64,000 nucleotides of DNA from Alphaproteobacteria bacterium (GTDB taxonomy: Bacteria > Pseudomonadota > Alphaproteobacteria > Micavibrionales > Micavibrionaceae), in assembly GCA_030424975.1 (NCBI GenBank), contig JAUHVY010000001.1:555093-619092 (forward strand), given 5' to 3'. The position numbers and the translations under genes were made by a program. Of this stretch, positions 17,327-25,347 are shown in pieces. The notes beneath the pieces were generated by a model, which was not told the DNA's origin, made no database searches, and worked only from the letters and a program-made list of their open reading frames with translations. How positions within the stretch are numbered: position 1 is the first letter of the stretch; every line of letters starts with the position of its first letter.

Positions 17327-18256
17327 CTACTGTTTTAAATTGGGTTTTAGTAAGCGAAGTGTCTCTAAGATAGAGCTGTGAAGGTTATCGTGAAATTCAA
17401 AACCTTGAATTTTTAGCTTTTCATTCGAAACATGATAGGATAATTGATTCATAATAGGGCTATCAACATATTCTACATTGAGAGACGGAATATGTTCTTG
17501 TATTGCTTCTACAACATTTCTGACCGTATAGTTTTCAGTGACAACATTATATAGGCCGTTATCTATAAATTTGTTATTAATTACAAATGCTAAGAATTCA
17601 CATGCATCATCAAGCCCAAGGTAAGGGCGTTTCTGATCCATTGCTGTTGTCCATACAGAAATCGGTTTGCCCATCGCTGCTTGCCAACAAAATTTGTTAA
17701 CCGCGGTATGAAATCTCATGCCTTTTGATGTACCGAATATTGTTCCTAAACGTGCTAAGCAATAGTTTAGCCCCTGGTTCCCATATGATCTTATAAGGTT
17801 CTCTTCTTGTATTTTGCAATCTGCATATGGGCTTTGTGGCTTTACATTTTCACATGTTTCATCAACCACCCCTTCCTGTACGCCGTAAACGCTTGTTGAT
17901 GATGGAAAAATTAATGCCGTATTATTTTGAATACACGCTTTAGCAAGGTGCTCCGTGGCAGGTAAATTGTTTTTGAAAATAAGATCAGGGTCTTTAGCCG
18001 TGCCGGCAGCATCAGTCGTGGCGCCTAGGTGAATAGCATAGTCTTGATCTTTTAGGATTTCGTTTAAATCAAGATCCTGTACACGCCCTTCGATCAGGGT
18101 GTATGAAAGGTTTTTCGGTAAGTTAAAGAGACTGCAATACCGTTGCGTTGAAAAATCATCAATCAACGTAATGTGGCTGTTTGGTAAAATTTCTGGTGTG
18201 CGCTCAAGGAAACGGGAGCCGATATGCCCCAGACCTCCGGTTAAAACAATATTCAT
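17327..18256 (-). CDS. NAD-dependent epimerase/dehydratase (extended SDR)
   Basis: A nucleotide-sugar SDR: GGLGHIG at residues 7-13, catalytic Ser-Thr in PSSTSVYG and Y144-x-x-x-K148 (YADCK). Length is 309. It lacks the Asp-Glu pair of RfbB, so it is not a dehydratase of that type; a 4-epimerase or 4-ketoreductase is more likely. It could provide the keto reduction needed after RfbC or after the C-methyltransferase, but the sequence does not resemble RmlD closely enough to call it that. Its start overlaps the end of the FdtA-like gene by four bases. Confidence 0.8.
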   Translation of the reverse strand: MNIVLTGGLGHIGSRFLERTPEILPNSHITLIDDFSTQRYCSLFNLPKNLSYTLIEGRVQDLDLNEILKDQDYAIHLGATTDAAGTAKDPDLIFKNNLPATEHLAKACIQNNTALIFPSSTSVYGVQEGVVDETCENVKPQSPYADCKIQEENLIRSYGNQGLNYCLARLGTIFGTSKGMRFHTAVNKFCWQAAMGKPISVWTTAMDQKRPYLGLDDACEFLAFVINNKFIDNGLYNVVTENYTVRNVVEAIQEHIPSLNVEYVDSPIMNQLSYHVSNEKLKIQGFEFHDNLHSSILETLRLLKPNLKQ

Positions 18257-18672
18257 TTTTCACCTAACTTATAGTTTTTGAAATCTTCGTAATCCCTAAG
18301 ATAGTCATTTTCATCATAGGGGTAATCGGTTAGAACCATTAGTATGCTATTGGAACTGTATTTTTGTTCTCCCCAAATTCCTGGAGGAATTAAGATGCCT
18401 ATATCAGGTGACGTGAGGCTGTATGTTTGGCGCGATTTTCCGTCATCTGTTATTAACTCAACTTGCCCCTTTATGCAGATTAAAAGCTGTGTGCAATCTT
18501 TGTGTGCATGGAACCCGCGTGAGCATATGCTCTTCGCATCAACATTAAAAACACGTTTTATCGCAAACGGAACGTGTTCTTCATGCTGATAAACATACAA
18601 ATCAGCATCCGAGGACGAATGCCTGGAAAATTTAATTGAATAGACATCACTGTTGGTTGTTTGCATCGACAT
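18253..18672 (-). CDS. Sugar 3,4-ketoisomerase, FdtA/QdtA (WxcM-like cupin)
   Basis: Isomerises dTDP-4-keto-6-deoxyglucose to a 3-keto sugar. It is a single small cupin of 139 residues; the segment IKRVFNVDAKSICSRGFHAHKDCTQ splits as IKRVFNV plus RGFHAHKDC, the motif that holds the active-site histidines of FdtA/QdtA. GQVELITDDGK, LIPPGIWGEQ and the C-terminal YDENDYLRDYEDF also match this family. FdtA and QdtA differ in the C4 configuration of the product and cannot be separated here. Its place beside a DegT aminotransferase and a formyltransferase supports a 3-amino-3,6-dideoxyhexose route. Confidence 0.86.
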   Translation of the reverse strand: MSMQTTNSDVYSIKFSRHSSSDADLYVYQHEEHVPFAIKRVFNVDAKSICSRGFHAHKDCTQLLICIKGQVELITDDGKSRQTYSLTSPDIGILIPPGIWGEQKYSSNSILMVLTDYPYDENDYLRDYEDFKNYKLGEK

Positions 18673-18680
18673 CTTAAAAA

Positions 18681-19823
18681 TTACGCTCCGATTACTTTTT
18701 TAATGCAATCACTGTAATGTTTGATTTGCTCTTGGGTTAATGTAAATGCGCAAGGAAGGTGAATAGCTCTTTCTGAAATGTCATAAGAAATCGGTGCATT
18801 TTTCTCTGCATTGTCTGATGCGTATTCACTAAAAGCGGGTAGGAATGATAATGGATAGAAAAACGGACGAGCCGGAACACCTAAGGCTGTTAAGCCATCA
18901 AGTATATCTTGTTTTTGAATGCCATGTGATTTTCCAAAAACGACGGCTGGTGCCCATACACTATTATATACGCCTTCAGGTTCCGGGTTTATTTGTATAT
19001 CACCAACATCAGCGAGCTGTTTTTCAAATTCTTTCCATATCCATCTTTTGCGATCAACAAGTTCATCAATTCTTTTAAATTGAGCATAAGCAAGAGATGC
19101 CTGTAGATTGGATGGCATGTATTTAAAAGTGACTTCTGTATTGAAATATGTTCCGGGTGCTCTTCCATGATCACGAAGAAACTTGCATCGTTCAAAGAGA
19201 GTATCATCATCAAGAAGAAGGCAGCCCCCCTCTCCTGTTGTTATTGTTTTCGTTCTGTGAAAACTAAAAACTGATCCGACACCAAATTTTCCCGCTCTTA
19301 CACCATTTAGTTTGGAACCAAGGGCTTCTGCAGCATCTTCAATAAGGTATATACCGGCATCATCACAAACTTTCTTTAGCGCATCCATACCTGGCATGTT
19401 GCCGTATAAATCTACAGCTATTACAGCTTTTGTTTTATCGGTTATTTTTTGTTTTACGGATTGCGGGCAAATGCACCATGTCTCTGGATCAATATCTGCA
19501 AAAACTGGGCGCGCTCGTTGATATACAACTGGTGCAGCAGATGCTACCCAAGTGCATTCCGGAACAATGACCTCATCTCCGTCTGTAATACCTAAACCAT
19601 CTAACAGCAAATGGATCGATGTCGTACAGTTAGGGGTCATTAACGCGTATTTACGACCGTGCCATTGTGCAAATTCCTTTTCAAAGGTTTCTACGTATTG
19701 ATAGGCATCTTTCCCGTACCATCCGTTTCGTAACATATCAGTGACAATGGCGATATCTTCTTCGGTGACCCATGGGCCGGCCATTTCTATGTTATCGGAA
19801 TGCGGTAATTTCGATGTCGACAT
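18681..19823 (-). CDS. DegT/DnrJ/EryC1/StrS-family aminotransferase
   Basis: A PLP-dependent sugar aminotransferase. The Schiff-base lysine is K192 in FSFHRTKTITTGEGG, a pattern closest to perosamine-synthase-like members (KIITTGEGG), and IEDAAEALGSK contains the PLP-contacting Asp. Length is 380. It is followed without a gap by the formyltransferase gene (1-base overlap), suggesting that the amine it makes is the formylation substrate. A second DegT gene at 23007 has the FdtB/QdtB-like pattern, so which of the two aminates the 3-keto sugar is open. Confidence 0.88.
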   Translation of the reverse strand: MSTSKLPHSDNIEMAGPWVTEEDIAIVTDMLRNGWYGKDAYQYVETFEKEFAQWHGRKYALMTPNCTTSIHLLLDGLGITDGDEVIVPECTWVASAAPVVYQRARPVFADIDPETWCICPQSVKQKITDKTKAVIAVDLYGNMPGMDALKKVCDDAGIYLIEDAAEALGSKLNGVRAGKFGVGSVFSFHRTKTITTGEGGCLLLDDDTLFERCKFLRDHGRAPGTYFNTEVTFKYMPSNLQASLAYAQFKRIDELVDRKRWIWKEFEKQLADVGDIQINPEPEGVYNSVWAPAVVFGKSHGIQKQDILDGLTALGVPARPFFYPLSFLPAFSEYASDNAEKNAPISYDISERAIHLPCAFTLTQEQIKHYSDCIKKVIGA

Positions 19824-20575
19824 TAGTTTGCCTCTTTATCTATTATCTCTTGTATGTTTAGGGTCACACTATATGTTTTTTCTTTATCTTTTAACAGTGC
19901 AGTATATCCGTTTTCTGAAAAATCGTGTGATCTGATTTTATTAATCACGTCTTTTGCGTGTTCGCAATTTAGATAAAGGGTGCGGTCTGTGATAAGGTCG
20001 TTTCTTTTTCTCGTTGGTAAGTCTGCTCTACCCTGTTGTGTTAATGTAAAATTACCATTGCGTAATGTGTTCCAGTTTTCACAAAAAACGTCAATGCAGG
20101 CTTGCTCAACTTTGTTATATAGTTCTCCGCCTGAAATGGGGAATTCATGGTCTATTTTGATCTGCGCATATATTGGGCCTTCGTCTATGCCCTCGGTTAT
20201 TTTATGAAGGGTTGCTCCGGCGGGAACATTATCTTGTATGGCCCATACTACGGGATCGCGCCCTCTTCCATAAGGTAAGTAACTCGGATGAAGGTTAACT
20301 GAGTTTTCTACACGCTCTAGTAAGGTTTTTCTGAATATATATGGGCTCCAAATATTTATGAGCCAATCATAGTGTTGACCTTCTGTGATATCTTCAGGTT
20401 TTATATGTTCTAAATCGTGGTGGCCATGCCCGTTCTCAGTTAGGTAATTAATGATGAGGGTTTTATCAGGGGCAGAAACGAAAAATGTATATTGATCATT
20501 TGGATGTGTGGTTAGTAACCATTTAAGGCATTCGAATCCTGTTGTTTTTGCGACAAAGACAAGAACTTTTTTCAT
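19823..20575 (-). CDS. Sugar N-formyltransferase (methionyl-tRNA formyltransferase fold)
   Basis: A formyl-tetrahydrofolate-dependent formyltransferase. The catalytic triad pattern is visible: Asn94 and His96 in NLHPSYLPYGRG, and Asp131 in GIDEGPIY. Length is 250, shorter than Fmt (about 310) and lacking its C-terminal tRNA-binding domain. The context is a dTDP-amino-sugar operon, so formylation of a dTDP-3-amino-3,6-dideoxyhexose (as by QdtF or FdtF-type enzymes) is inferred. The C-terminal 70 residues are an unrecognised extension. Confidence 0.82.
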   Translation of the reverse strand: MKKVLVFVAKTTGFECLKWLLTTHPNDQYTFFVSAPDKTLIINYLTENGHGHHDLEHIKPEDITEGQHYDWLINIWSPYIFRKTLLERVENSVNLHPSYLPYGRGRDPVVWAIQDNVPAGATLHKITEGIDEGPIYAQIKIDHEFPISGGELYNKVEQACIDVFCENWNTLRNGNFTLTQQGRADLPTRKRNDLITDRTLYLNCEHAKDVINKIRSHDFSENGYTALLKDKEKTYSVTLNIQEIIDKEAN

Positions 20576-20587
20576 CGTATTTTGTAC

Positions 20588-21505
20588 CTATTTTATTATT
20601 TTTCGTAGTTTTGCTTTTGTTTTTCCGTACAAGAATAGAAGAATATAATGATAAGCAAGATGAAGCCAGAGTATTGGTATGTTTTTTTTCAGTTTTGTAC
20701 GTGTGCAAACCCGATACATCCATGGCAGGCATGAACAAGTAGACTTTATTCTATACCATAAACTGGCTCGGCCTTGGGAAAATGAATCTTTGGGGTATTT
20801 ATCCGCGAATTTTCCAAGTTTTTTACGATGATAGTAGATGTCTTGTGTTGTTTCAATTTCACCGCGTAAAAAAAGCAAAAGCATCATTGATATCTCAATG
20901 CAAAGTACATGTCCTAGTAATTTATGATTTTTGGGGAACACATATCTTAAATCTTCAAAACGAATTAACCCCTGAATAATACCGTTATAATGCGTTTTTA
21001 TTCCGTTGTTTACATGAGATTTAAAAAGTTGTTTCGCATTGCGAAATGTCGGTTTTTTTAAAGATGGTAATGTGTGATAAGTTATTTTGTTGTCATCAAC
21101 GTAAATCATCTCATACCCCGTTTGGCAGACAATGGCATTCGAGTTTTTTTCTAATACGTTTCGTGTGACCTCAAGATATTGTGGTGACCAAGTATCATCC
21201 GGGCTTGCCCACATGAAAAATTTGCTATTAGGGAATTTGCTTTCAATCATATTGAGGCAATCAAAAAAGTTATCTACTACACCTTTATTTTGTGAATTTT
21301 TAATGACTTCACAATTTTTGAAATCCCCTTCCATTGTTTTAGCAATTTCGTATGAGGCATCTGTTGATACATCGTCAACGATTAGAAGGTTGAAATTTTG
21401 ATATGTTTGTTTTTTTAACGACTGTAATGTTTCCTCAATCCACGGTTCGTGATTGTAGAGCATCATCAGAATGGTTATATCGTAATTGTTATTATTCTGT
21501 GTCAT
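20588..21505 (-). CDS. Glycosyltransferase family 2
   Basis: A GT-A fold transferase that probably adds one sugar of the repeat unit at the cytoplasmic membrane face. The N-terminus ITILMMLYNHEPWIEETLQS and LLIVDDVSTDAS are the GT2 nucleotide-binding blocks; WASPDDTWSP carries the metal-binding Asp pair region. The C-terminal 40 residues contain a hydrophobic stretch (LWLHLAYHYILLFLYG) that could attach it to the membrane. Length is 305. The start overlaps the preceding methyltransferase gene by 14 bases. Donor and acceptor cannot be read from the sequence. Confidence 0.85.
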   Translation of the reverse strand: MTQNNNNYDITILMMLYNHEPWIEETLQSLKKQTYQNFNLLIVDDVSTDASYEIAKTMEGDFKNCEVIKNSQNKGVVDNFFDCLNMIESKFPNSKFFMWASPDDTWSPQYLEVTRNVLEKNSNAIVCQTGYEMIYVDDNKITYHTLPSLKKPTFRNAKQLFKSHVNNGIKTHYNGIIQGLIRFEDLRYVFPKNHKLLGHVLCIEISMMLLLFLRGEIETTQDIYYHRKKLGKFADKYPKDSFSQGRASLWYRIKSTCSCLPWMYRVCTRTKLKKNIPILWLHLAYHYILLFLYGKTKAKLRKIIK

Positions 21506-22277
21506 TTTTGGAAAAAACCATGTGGCAGGCTTTTTTTACTCTATGTGTTTCAGGCAGCCCCTCATTTGAGAAATACGTATCATCACCAAATGGCTGAAAA
21601 TAAGCTTTATATATTAAATTATAGTTTGTTGTTTGCCAATATCTCAGAAACTCCTCAATATTATTGAAACGCACTTTTATTGTTTCTGTGTAATATCTTT
21701 GTATAGTTACGAAACTTGGAATATCTCCCACAAGTAGGTCGGAAAGTATAAAGTAACGTGGGTTAAATTTTTCGATGAGCCCATCTAGAAAAAGTTGCCA
21801 ATCATCAAAATATTGTAGAGTGCTGCCGATATGTACGATGTCTGCTTGGGCGTCCACTTTATTGTAATCATCAACAAAAAAAAGATTCGGTAGTGTGCTT
21901 ATTTCTTCGGGTACCATTTTAACAAGCGCAGGTGTTTCAACAATGGTATAATGTAGTCTGTCTTTAGCACCTGGTATTTTGGCACATAAGTCCATGTAAG
22001 ATTGCCCCATGGCACCACCAAAATCAATGACCGTTAAAGGTTTTTCATTTAGTAAAAGGGCAATGAATGTAGGGAGCGGATAGTCCTTAGAATTCGCTCC
22101 GTCAGGAATGGCGCTATCATCAGAGTATGTTTGCTTAAGTTTTTCCAAAGCCCTATGCTGTTGTTTTAATGTCCATGTGTCAGAATTAAAGACATGCGGT
22201 GTATCAGGCGCCTCTTCAAATGAAGAGTATACGCCTGACCATATACTTTCTTGTTTTTCGGTATTGTTATTTGACAT
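21492..22277 (-). CDS. Methyltransferase, TIGR04325 family
   Basis: A putative SAM-dependent methyltransferase found in polysaccharide clusters. The N-terminal IWSGVYSSFEEA is the family hallmark (W-x-G-x-Y-x-S-[WF]-x-E-A), and VIDFGGAMGQSYM is the SAM-binding glycine-rich loop. LFFVDDYNKVDAQADIVHIG matches the post-strand region. Length is 261. It probably methylates a sugar hydroxyl or amino group; the precise target is unknown. It starts five bases after the CmcI-like gene ends. Confidence 0.8.
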   Translation of the reverse strand: MSNNNTEKQESIWSGVYSSFEEAPDTPHVFNSDTWTLKQQHRALEKLKQTYSDDSAIPDGANSKDYPLPTFIALLLNEKPLTVIDFGGAMGQSYMDLCAKIPGAKDRLHYTIVETPALVKMVPEEISTLPNLFFVDDYNKVDAQADIVHIGSTLQYFDDWQLFLDGLIEKFNPRYFILSDLLVGDIPSFVTIQRYYTETIKVRFNNIEEFLRYWQTTNYNLIYKAYFQPFGDDTYFSNEGLPETHRVKKACHMVFSKNDTE

Positions 22278-22282
22278 TTTTA

Positions 22283-23017
22283 CTACTTAACGCATCTCAA
22301 ATAGCCACCTTTATCAAATGTGACAAGTATCTTATTGTTATAATATTCGTCTAACACAAAGCGGTCATTTCCTTTTAGGAATGCGTTGACAGCAGTCTTT
22401 GGATTGTCACCAGGCCCCCATGGACGTGGTCTGTGCTCTTGGGTAGGAATGTCTTCAACGATTGTGTCTGATACAATAATATATGAATCTTTTGTTACTA
22501 AATGAGAATACATCTCCAGTTCTTTTAAAACGTGCTCATGTGTATGATTGCTATCAAGCATAAGCATGACAGTTTGCCCCTCTTTGATGTGGCTTGCTGC
22601 TAAATCAACAATCGATTGATCAACGGCAGATCCTTGAATAAGTTCAATGCGATCAGAAAAGGGATAAGACATTATTTTATCAATGTTCTTCTGAGGCAAA
22701 GCTACATCAATACCTACTATCTTACCTTTTCCGATAAGTTGTAAAAGCGATGCGTAAAACACGATGCTTCCGCCCCATGCAATGCCGGTTTCTATAATCA
22801 CATCAGGCTTCACTTTCCAAACTAGTTCTTGTGCGGCCAGAATATCTTCCGTCGACTGGATAATTGGTAAGTCTAGCCATGTCCACTGATAGGCATGATA
22901 ATGCTTATCTGATTTTTCAATCAACTCAAGTGCAAGCTTTTGGAGCTCTTCATCTTTACCTAGTGAGGTAGCATTTTTAATTTTATCTGCATCAAATTGT
23001 TCACGATCAAAACTCAT
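22283..23017 (-). CDS. CmcI-family methyltransferase (cephalosporin hydroxylase-like, rhamnosyl O-methyltransferase group)
   Basis: A Rossmann-fold SAM enzyme. VIIETGIAWGGSIVFYASL is the CmcI glycine-rich motif, IVGIDVALPQKN is the acidic strand end that binds the ribose of SAM, and MLMLDSNHTHEHVLKEL contains the metal-binding Asp-x-x-His region. Length is 244. Family members include mycobacterial rhamnosyl O-methyltransferase, so O-methylation of a deoxysugar is plausible but not proven. The start overlaps the DegT gene upstream by 11 bases. Confidence 0.82.
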   Translation of the reverse strand: MSFDREQFDADKIKNATSLGKDEELQKLALELIEKSDKHYHAYQWTWLDLPIIQSTEDILAAQELVWKVKPDVIIETGIAWGGSIVFYASLLQLIGKGKIVGIDVALPQKNIDKIMSYPFSDRIELIQGSAVDQSIVDLAASHIKEGQTVMLMLDSNHTHEHVLKELEMYSHLVTKDSYIIVSDTIVEDIPTQEHRPRPWGPGDNPKTAVNAFLKGNDRFVLDEYYNNKILVTFDKGGYLRCVK

Positions 23018-24119
23018 TTAGAAACTCCGTTATTTTTGCAACTTTTGATAATTCTAGTTCCGGGTACATAGGTAGGCTGACGACGACATTACTCATGTGC
23101 TCTGTCACTGTCAAACCATCATCAGGTAATTTTATATACTCTTTGTAACCGGGGTTTTTGTGTGCTGAATGTTCATAATGAACTCCCAGGAAAACATTTT
23201 CTTTTTTCATGGCTTCAATCAAACCATTACGTCTAGGGGACATGATGACGTAGAGGTGGTATGCAGCCTTACAGTTTTCAGATTCTTTTGGGCGGTCGAA
23301 CTTTGACCAGTCAATTAATCTATCATATTCGGCAGCTATTGTTCTTCTTTTGGCAATATCATTGTCCAGATGTTTTAATTTTACAGACAGGACAGCAGCT
23401 TGTAAGGCATCTAGTCGGGACACACCTGATGCGTATTCTCCAATGCGCTCATCATTCCAGCCATATTGTCTGAGTTGCCGTATTTTTTGTGCAATATCGG
23501 CATGTTTTGTAATGACCCCTCCTCCGTCACCGATGGCACCAAGGTTTTTTGTTGGGTAGAAACTAAAGCAACCTGCATCACCAATTGTTCCGACCTTCTG
23601 CCCTTTATATTTTGCGCCGTGTGCTTGTGCACAGTCTTCGATAACGTATAAGTTGTGCTTTTGGGCAATTGCATTAATGGCGTCCATATCGCATGGGAAC
23701 CCATACAAGTGAACAGGCATGATTGCTTTTGTATTGGTTGTGATGGCCGTTTCTATTTTTTTCGGCGATATTGTGCAGGTTTCCTTATCAATATCAACAA
23801 GTACTGCTTTTGCTCCGGTGAGAGCAATAGAGGCAACGGTTGCCAATGCTGTATGGGAAACTGTAATGACCTCATCGCCTTTACCTATACCCATCGCTTT
23901 CATTGTCAAGGTAAGAGCATCTGTTCCGCTTCCTACGCCTACGCAATATGGGCTATCATGCCATTGCGCAAAATCATCTTCAAATGCGTTCACTTTAGGC
24001 CCTAAGATATGGAATGGGCTAAAACATACATCATGAATTACACCTAGGATTTCATCGCTATGGGCTTTGAATTGTTCGACGGGGCTGCCGAAGTATATAT
24101 TTTCTTCAAAGATTGGCAT
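23007..24119 (-). CDS. DegT/DnrJ/EryC1/StrS aminotransferase, FdtB/QdtB-like
   Basis: A PLP-dependent aminotransferase for 3-keto or 4-keto nucleotide sugars. GVGSGTDALTLTMKAMGIG, IEDCAQAHGAKYKGQKVG and CFSFYPTKNLGAIGDGG (PLP lysine K191) match the 3-amino-sugar subgroup (FdtB, QdtB, TylB) closely. Length is 370. With RfbA, RfbB, the FdtA-like ketoisomerase and the formyltransferase, it would complete a 3-formamido-3,6-dideoxyhexose pathway. Its distance from the ketoisomerase within the operon and the second DegT gene leave room for two different amino sugars. Confidence 0.88.
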   Translation of the reverse strand: MPIFEENIYFGSPVEQFKAHSDEILGVIHDVCFSPFHILGPKVNAFEDDFAQWHDSPYCVGVGSGTDALTLTMKAMGIGKGDEVITVSHTALATVASIALTGAKAVLVDIDKETCTISPKKIETAITTNTKAIMPVHLYGFPCDMDAINAIAQKHNLYVIEDCAQAHGAKYKGQKVGTIGDAGCFSFYPTKNLGAIGDGGGVITKHADIAQKIRQLRQYGWNDERIGEYASGVSRLDALQAAVLSVKLKHLDNDIAKRRTIAAEYDRLIDWSKFDRPKESENCKAAYHLYVIMSPRRNGLIEAMKKENVFLGVHYEHSAHKNPGYKEYIKLPDDGLTVTEHMSNVVVSLPMYPELELSKVAKITEFLNEF

Positions 24120-24123
24120 AACT

Positions 24124-25347
24124 TTAGGCGACCTTCACATCCGGACAAAACGTGATCCAGTTTTTTCCGCTTTGAGTGTAGCTTTCTTCTTTAGCAAAAA
24201 TTTCTTTTGCATGGTTCCAAGCAAACAACACAGCATAGTCTGGAGCGTTGTTATAGAAGTCATCAAAGCTTTTTACAGGAATGTGCATACCCGGTGTAAA
24301 TTTATTCTGCTTAATAGGGGTTGTGTCATAAATACATTCAATGAGATCCGAGCCTATCCCACAATAGTTTAATATGGTTGTGCTTTTTGATGTGGCAGCA
24401 TAGCCAACAACACGCTTGCCTTCAGATTTTAAGTTTTGTAGTAACTCTACAAGTTCTTTTTTATTCTTCTCACAGCTTTGAGCAAATTTTTCATATGTTT
24501 CATATGTATCAAGGCCTAAGCTTTTCTCTTTTGCCTTTTGGTCAATGACACTTTGACGGATTGGGTGGGCACCTTTTCTACACAAATGGTAGCGCATAGA
24601 TCCCCCATGTGTTTCCAGCGGTGTTACATGGAACACTTCCAAGCCATATGGCGCAAATGCATTATCGACGGATGTAACAGAGAAAATGTAGACATGCTCA
24701 TCGTAAATTTGGTCATATGATGTTTTTTCAATCATGGCGCCGAGATACGGGTCTTCAAATTCGAAAACGCCGTCATCTTTAAGTAATAAATCCACCCCCT
24801 GACCGACTGATCGAAGATCGGGGATGTGGCACATAACATTTGATGCACTAATAATGTCAGCTTTGCCATGGGTGTTTAACACTTTTTGAGCAGTCTCTTT
24901 ACCAAAGAATTCAACGATAGTATCGACACCGTTCTGGCGCGCAACCTCTGCAACATTTCTTGATGGCTCGATCCCTAAATGTTTGATTTTGTTTTTAGCA
25001 AAGTGCTTTAGCATGATGCCGTCATTGCTACCAAGCTCAATTACGAATGCATCACTTGGGCTTTTTATGAATTCTTGGATATGTGAGTTTGCTTTGTCTT
25101 CAAAATGCACTGCCATTGCCTTTGATGTTCCGGAAAAAAATGCATATTCTTCATGAAACATCAGTTCAGGCTTGGGCTGGTCTATTAATTGGAGCATTTT
25201 ACATGAAGGACAATGCGATACCGCAAGTTCAAAGAAGTATTCTTTATCATATTGAGATGGCTCTAAGAATGCATTTGCCAACGGCATTTTACCGTATGAA
25301 ATTACAAACTTTGTTTCAGCATCACAAACGCGGCACTTGTTACTCAT
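24124..25347 (-). CDS. Sugar C-methyltransferase (TylCIII/NovU-like)
   Basis: Transfers a methyl group from SAM to a carbon of a dTDP-keto sugar. The N-terminal zinc-binding pairs are CRVC and CPSC; the SAM loop is VIELGSNDGIMLKHF; the C-terminal Methyltransf_14-type domain contains RVVGYAATSKSTTILNYCG. The start at 25347 overlaps the ABC-transporter stop as ATGAGTAA and has GGAAG about ten bases upstream; a start at 25368 would add seven residues. The length from 25347 is 407. Such enzymes make branched deoxysugars and usually work with an epimerase of the RfbC type, which is also present. Confidence 0.85.
   Translation of the reverse strand: MSNKCRVCDAETKFVISYGKMPLANAFLEPSQYDKEYFFELAVSHCPSCKMLQLIDQPKPELMFHEEYAFFSGTSKAMAVHFEDKANSHIQEFIKSPSDAFVIELGSNDGIMLKHFAKNKIKHLGIEPSRNVAEVARQNGVDTIVEFFGKETAQKVLNTHGKADIISASNVMCHIPDLRSVGQGVDLLLKDDGVFEFEDPYLGAMIEKTSYDQIYDEHVYIFSVTSVDNAFAPYGLEVFHVTPLETHGGSMRYHLCRKGAHPIRQSVIDQKAKEKSLGLDTYETYEKFAQSCEKNKKELVELLQNLKSEGKRVVGYAATSKSTTILNYCGIGSDLIECIYDTTPIKQNKFTPGMHIPVKSFDDFYNNAPDYAVLFAWNHAKEIFAKEESYTQSGKNWITFCPDVKVA

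Noticed and set aside
17327-18256. Calling the SDR RmlD
   Set aside because: It is a general extended SDR with YADCK and no features specific to RmlD, so no rhamnose pathway is claimed.
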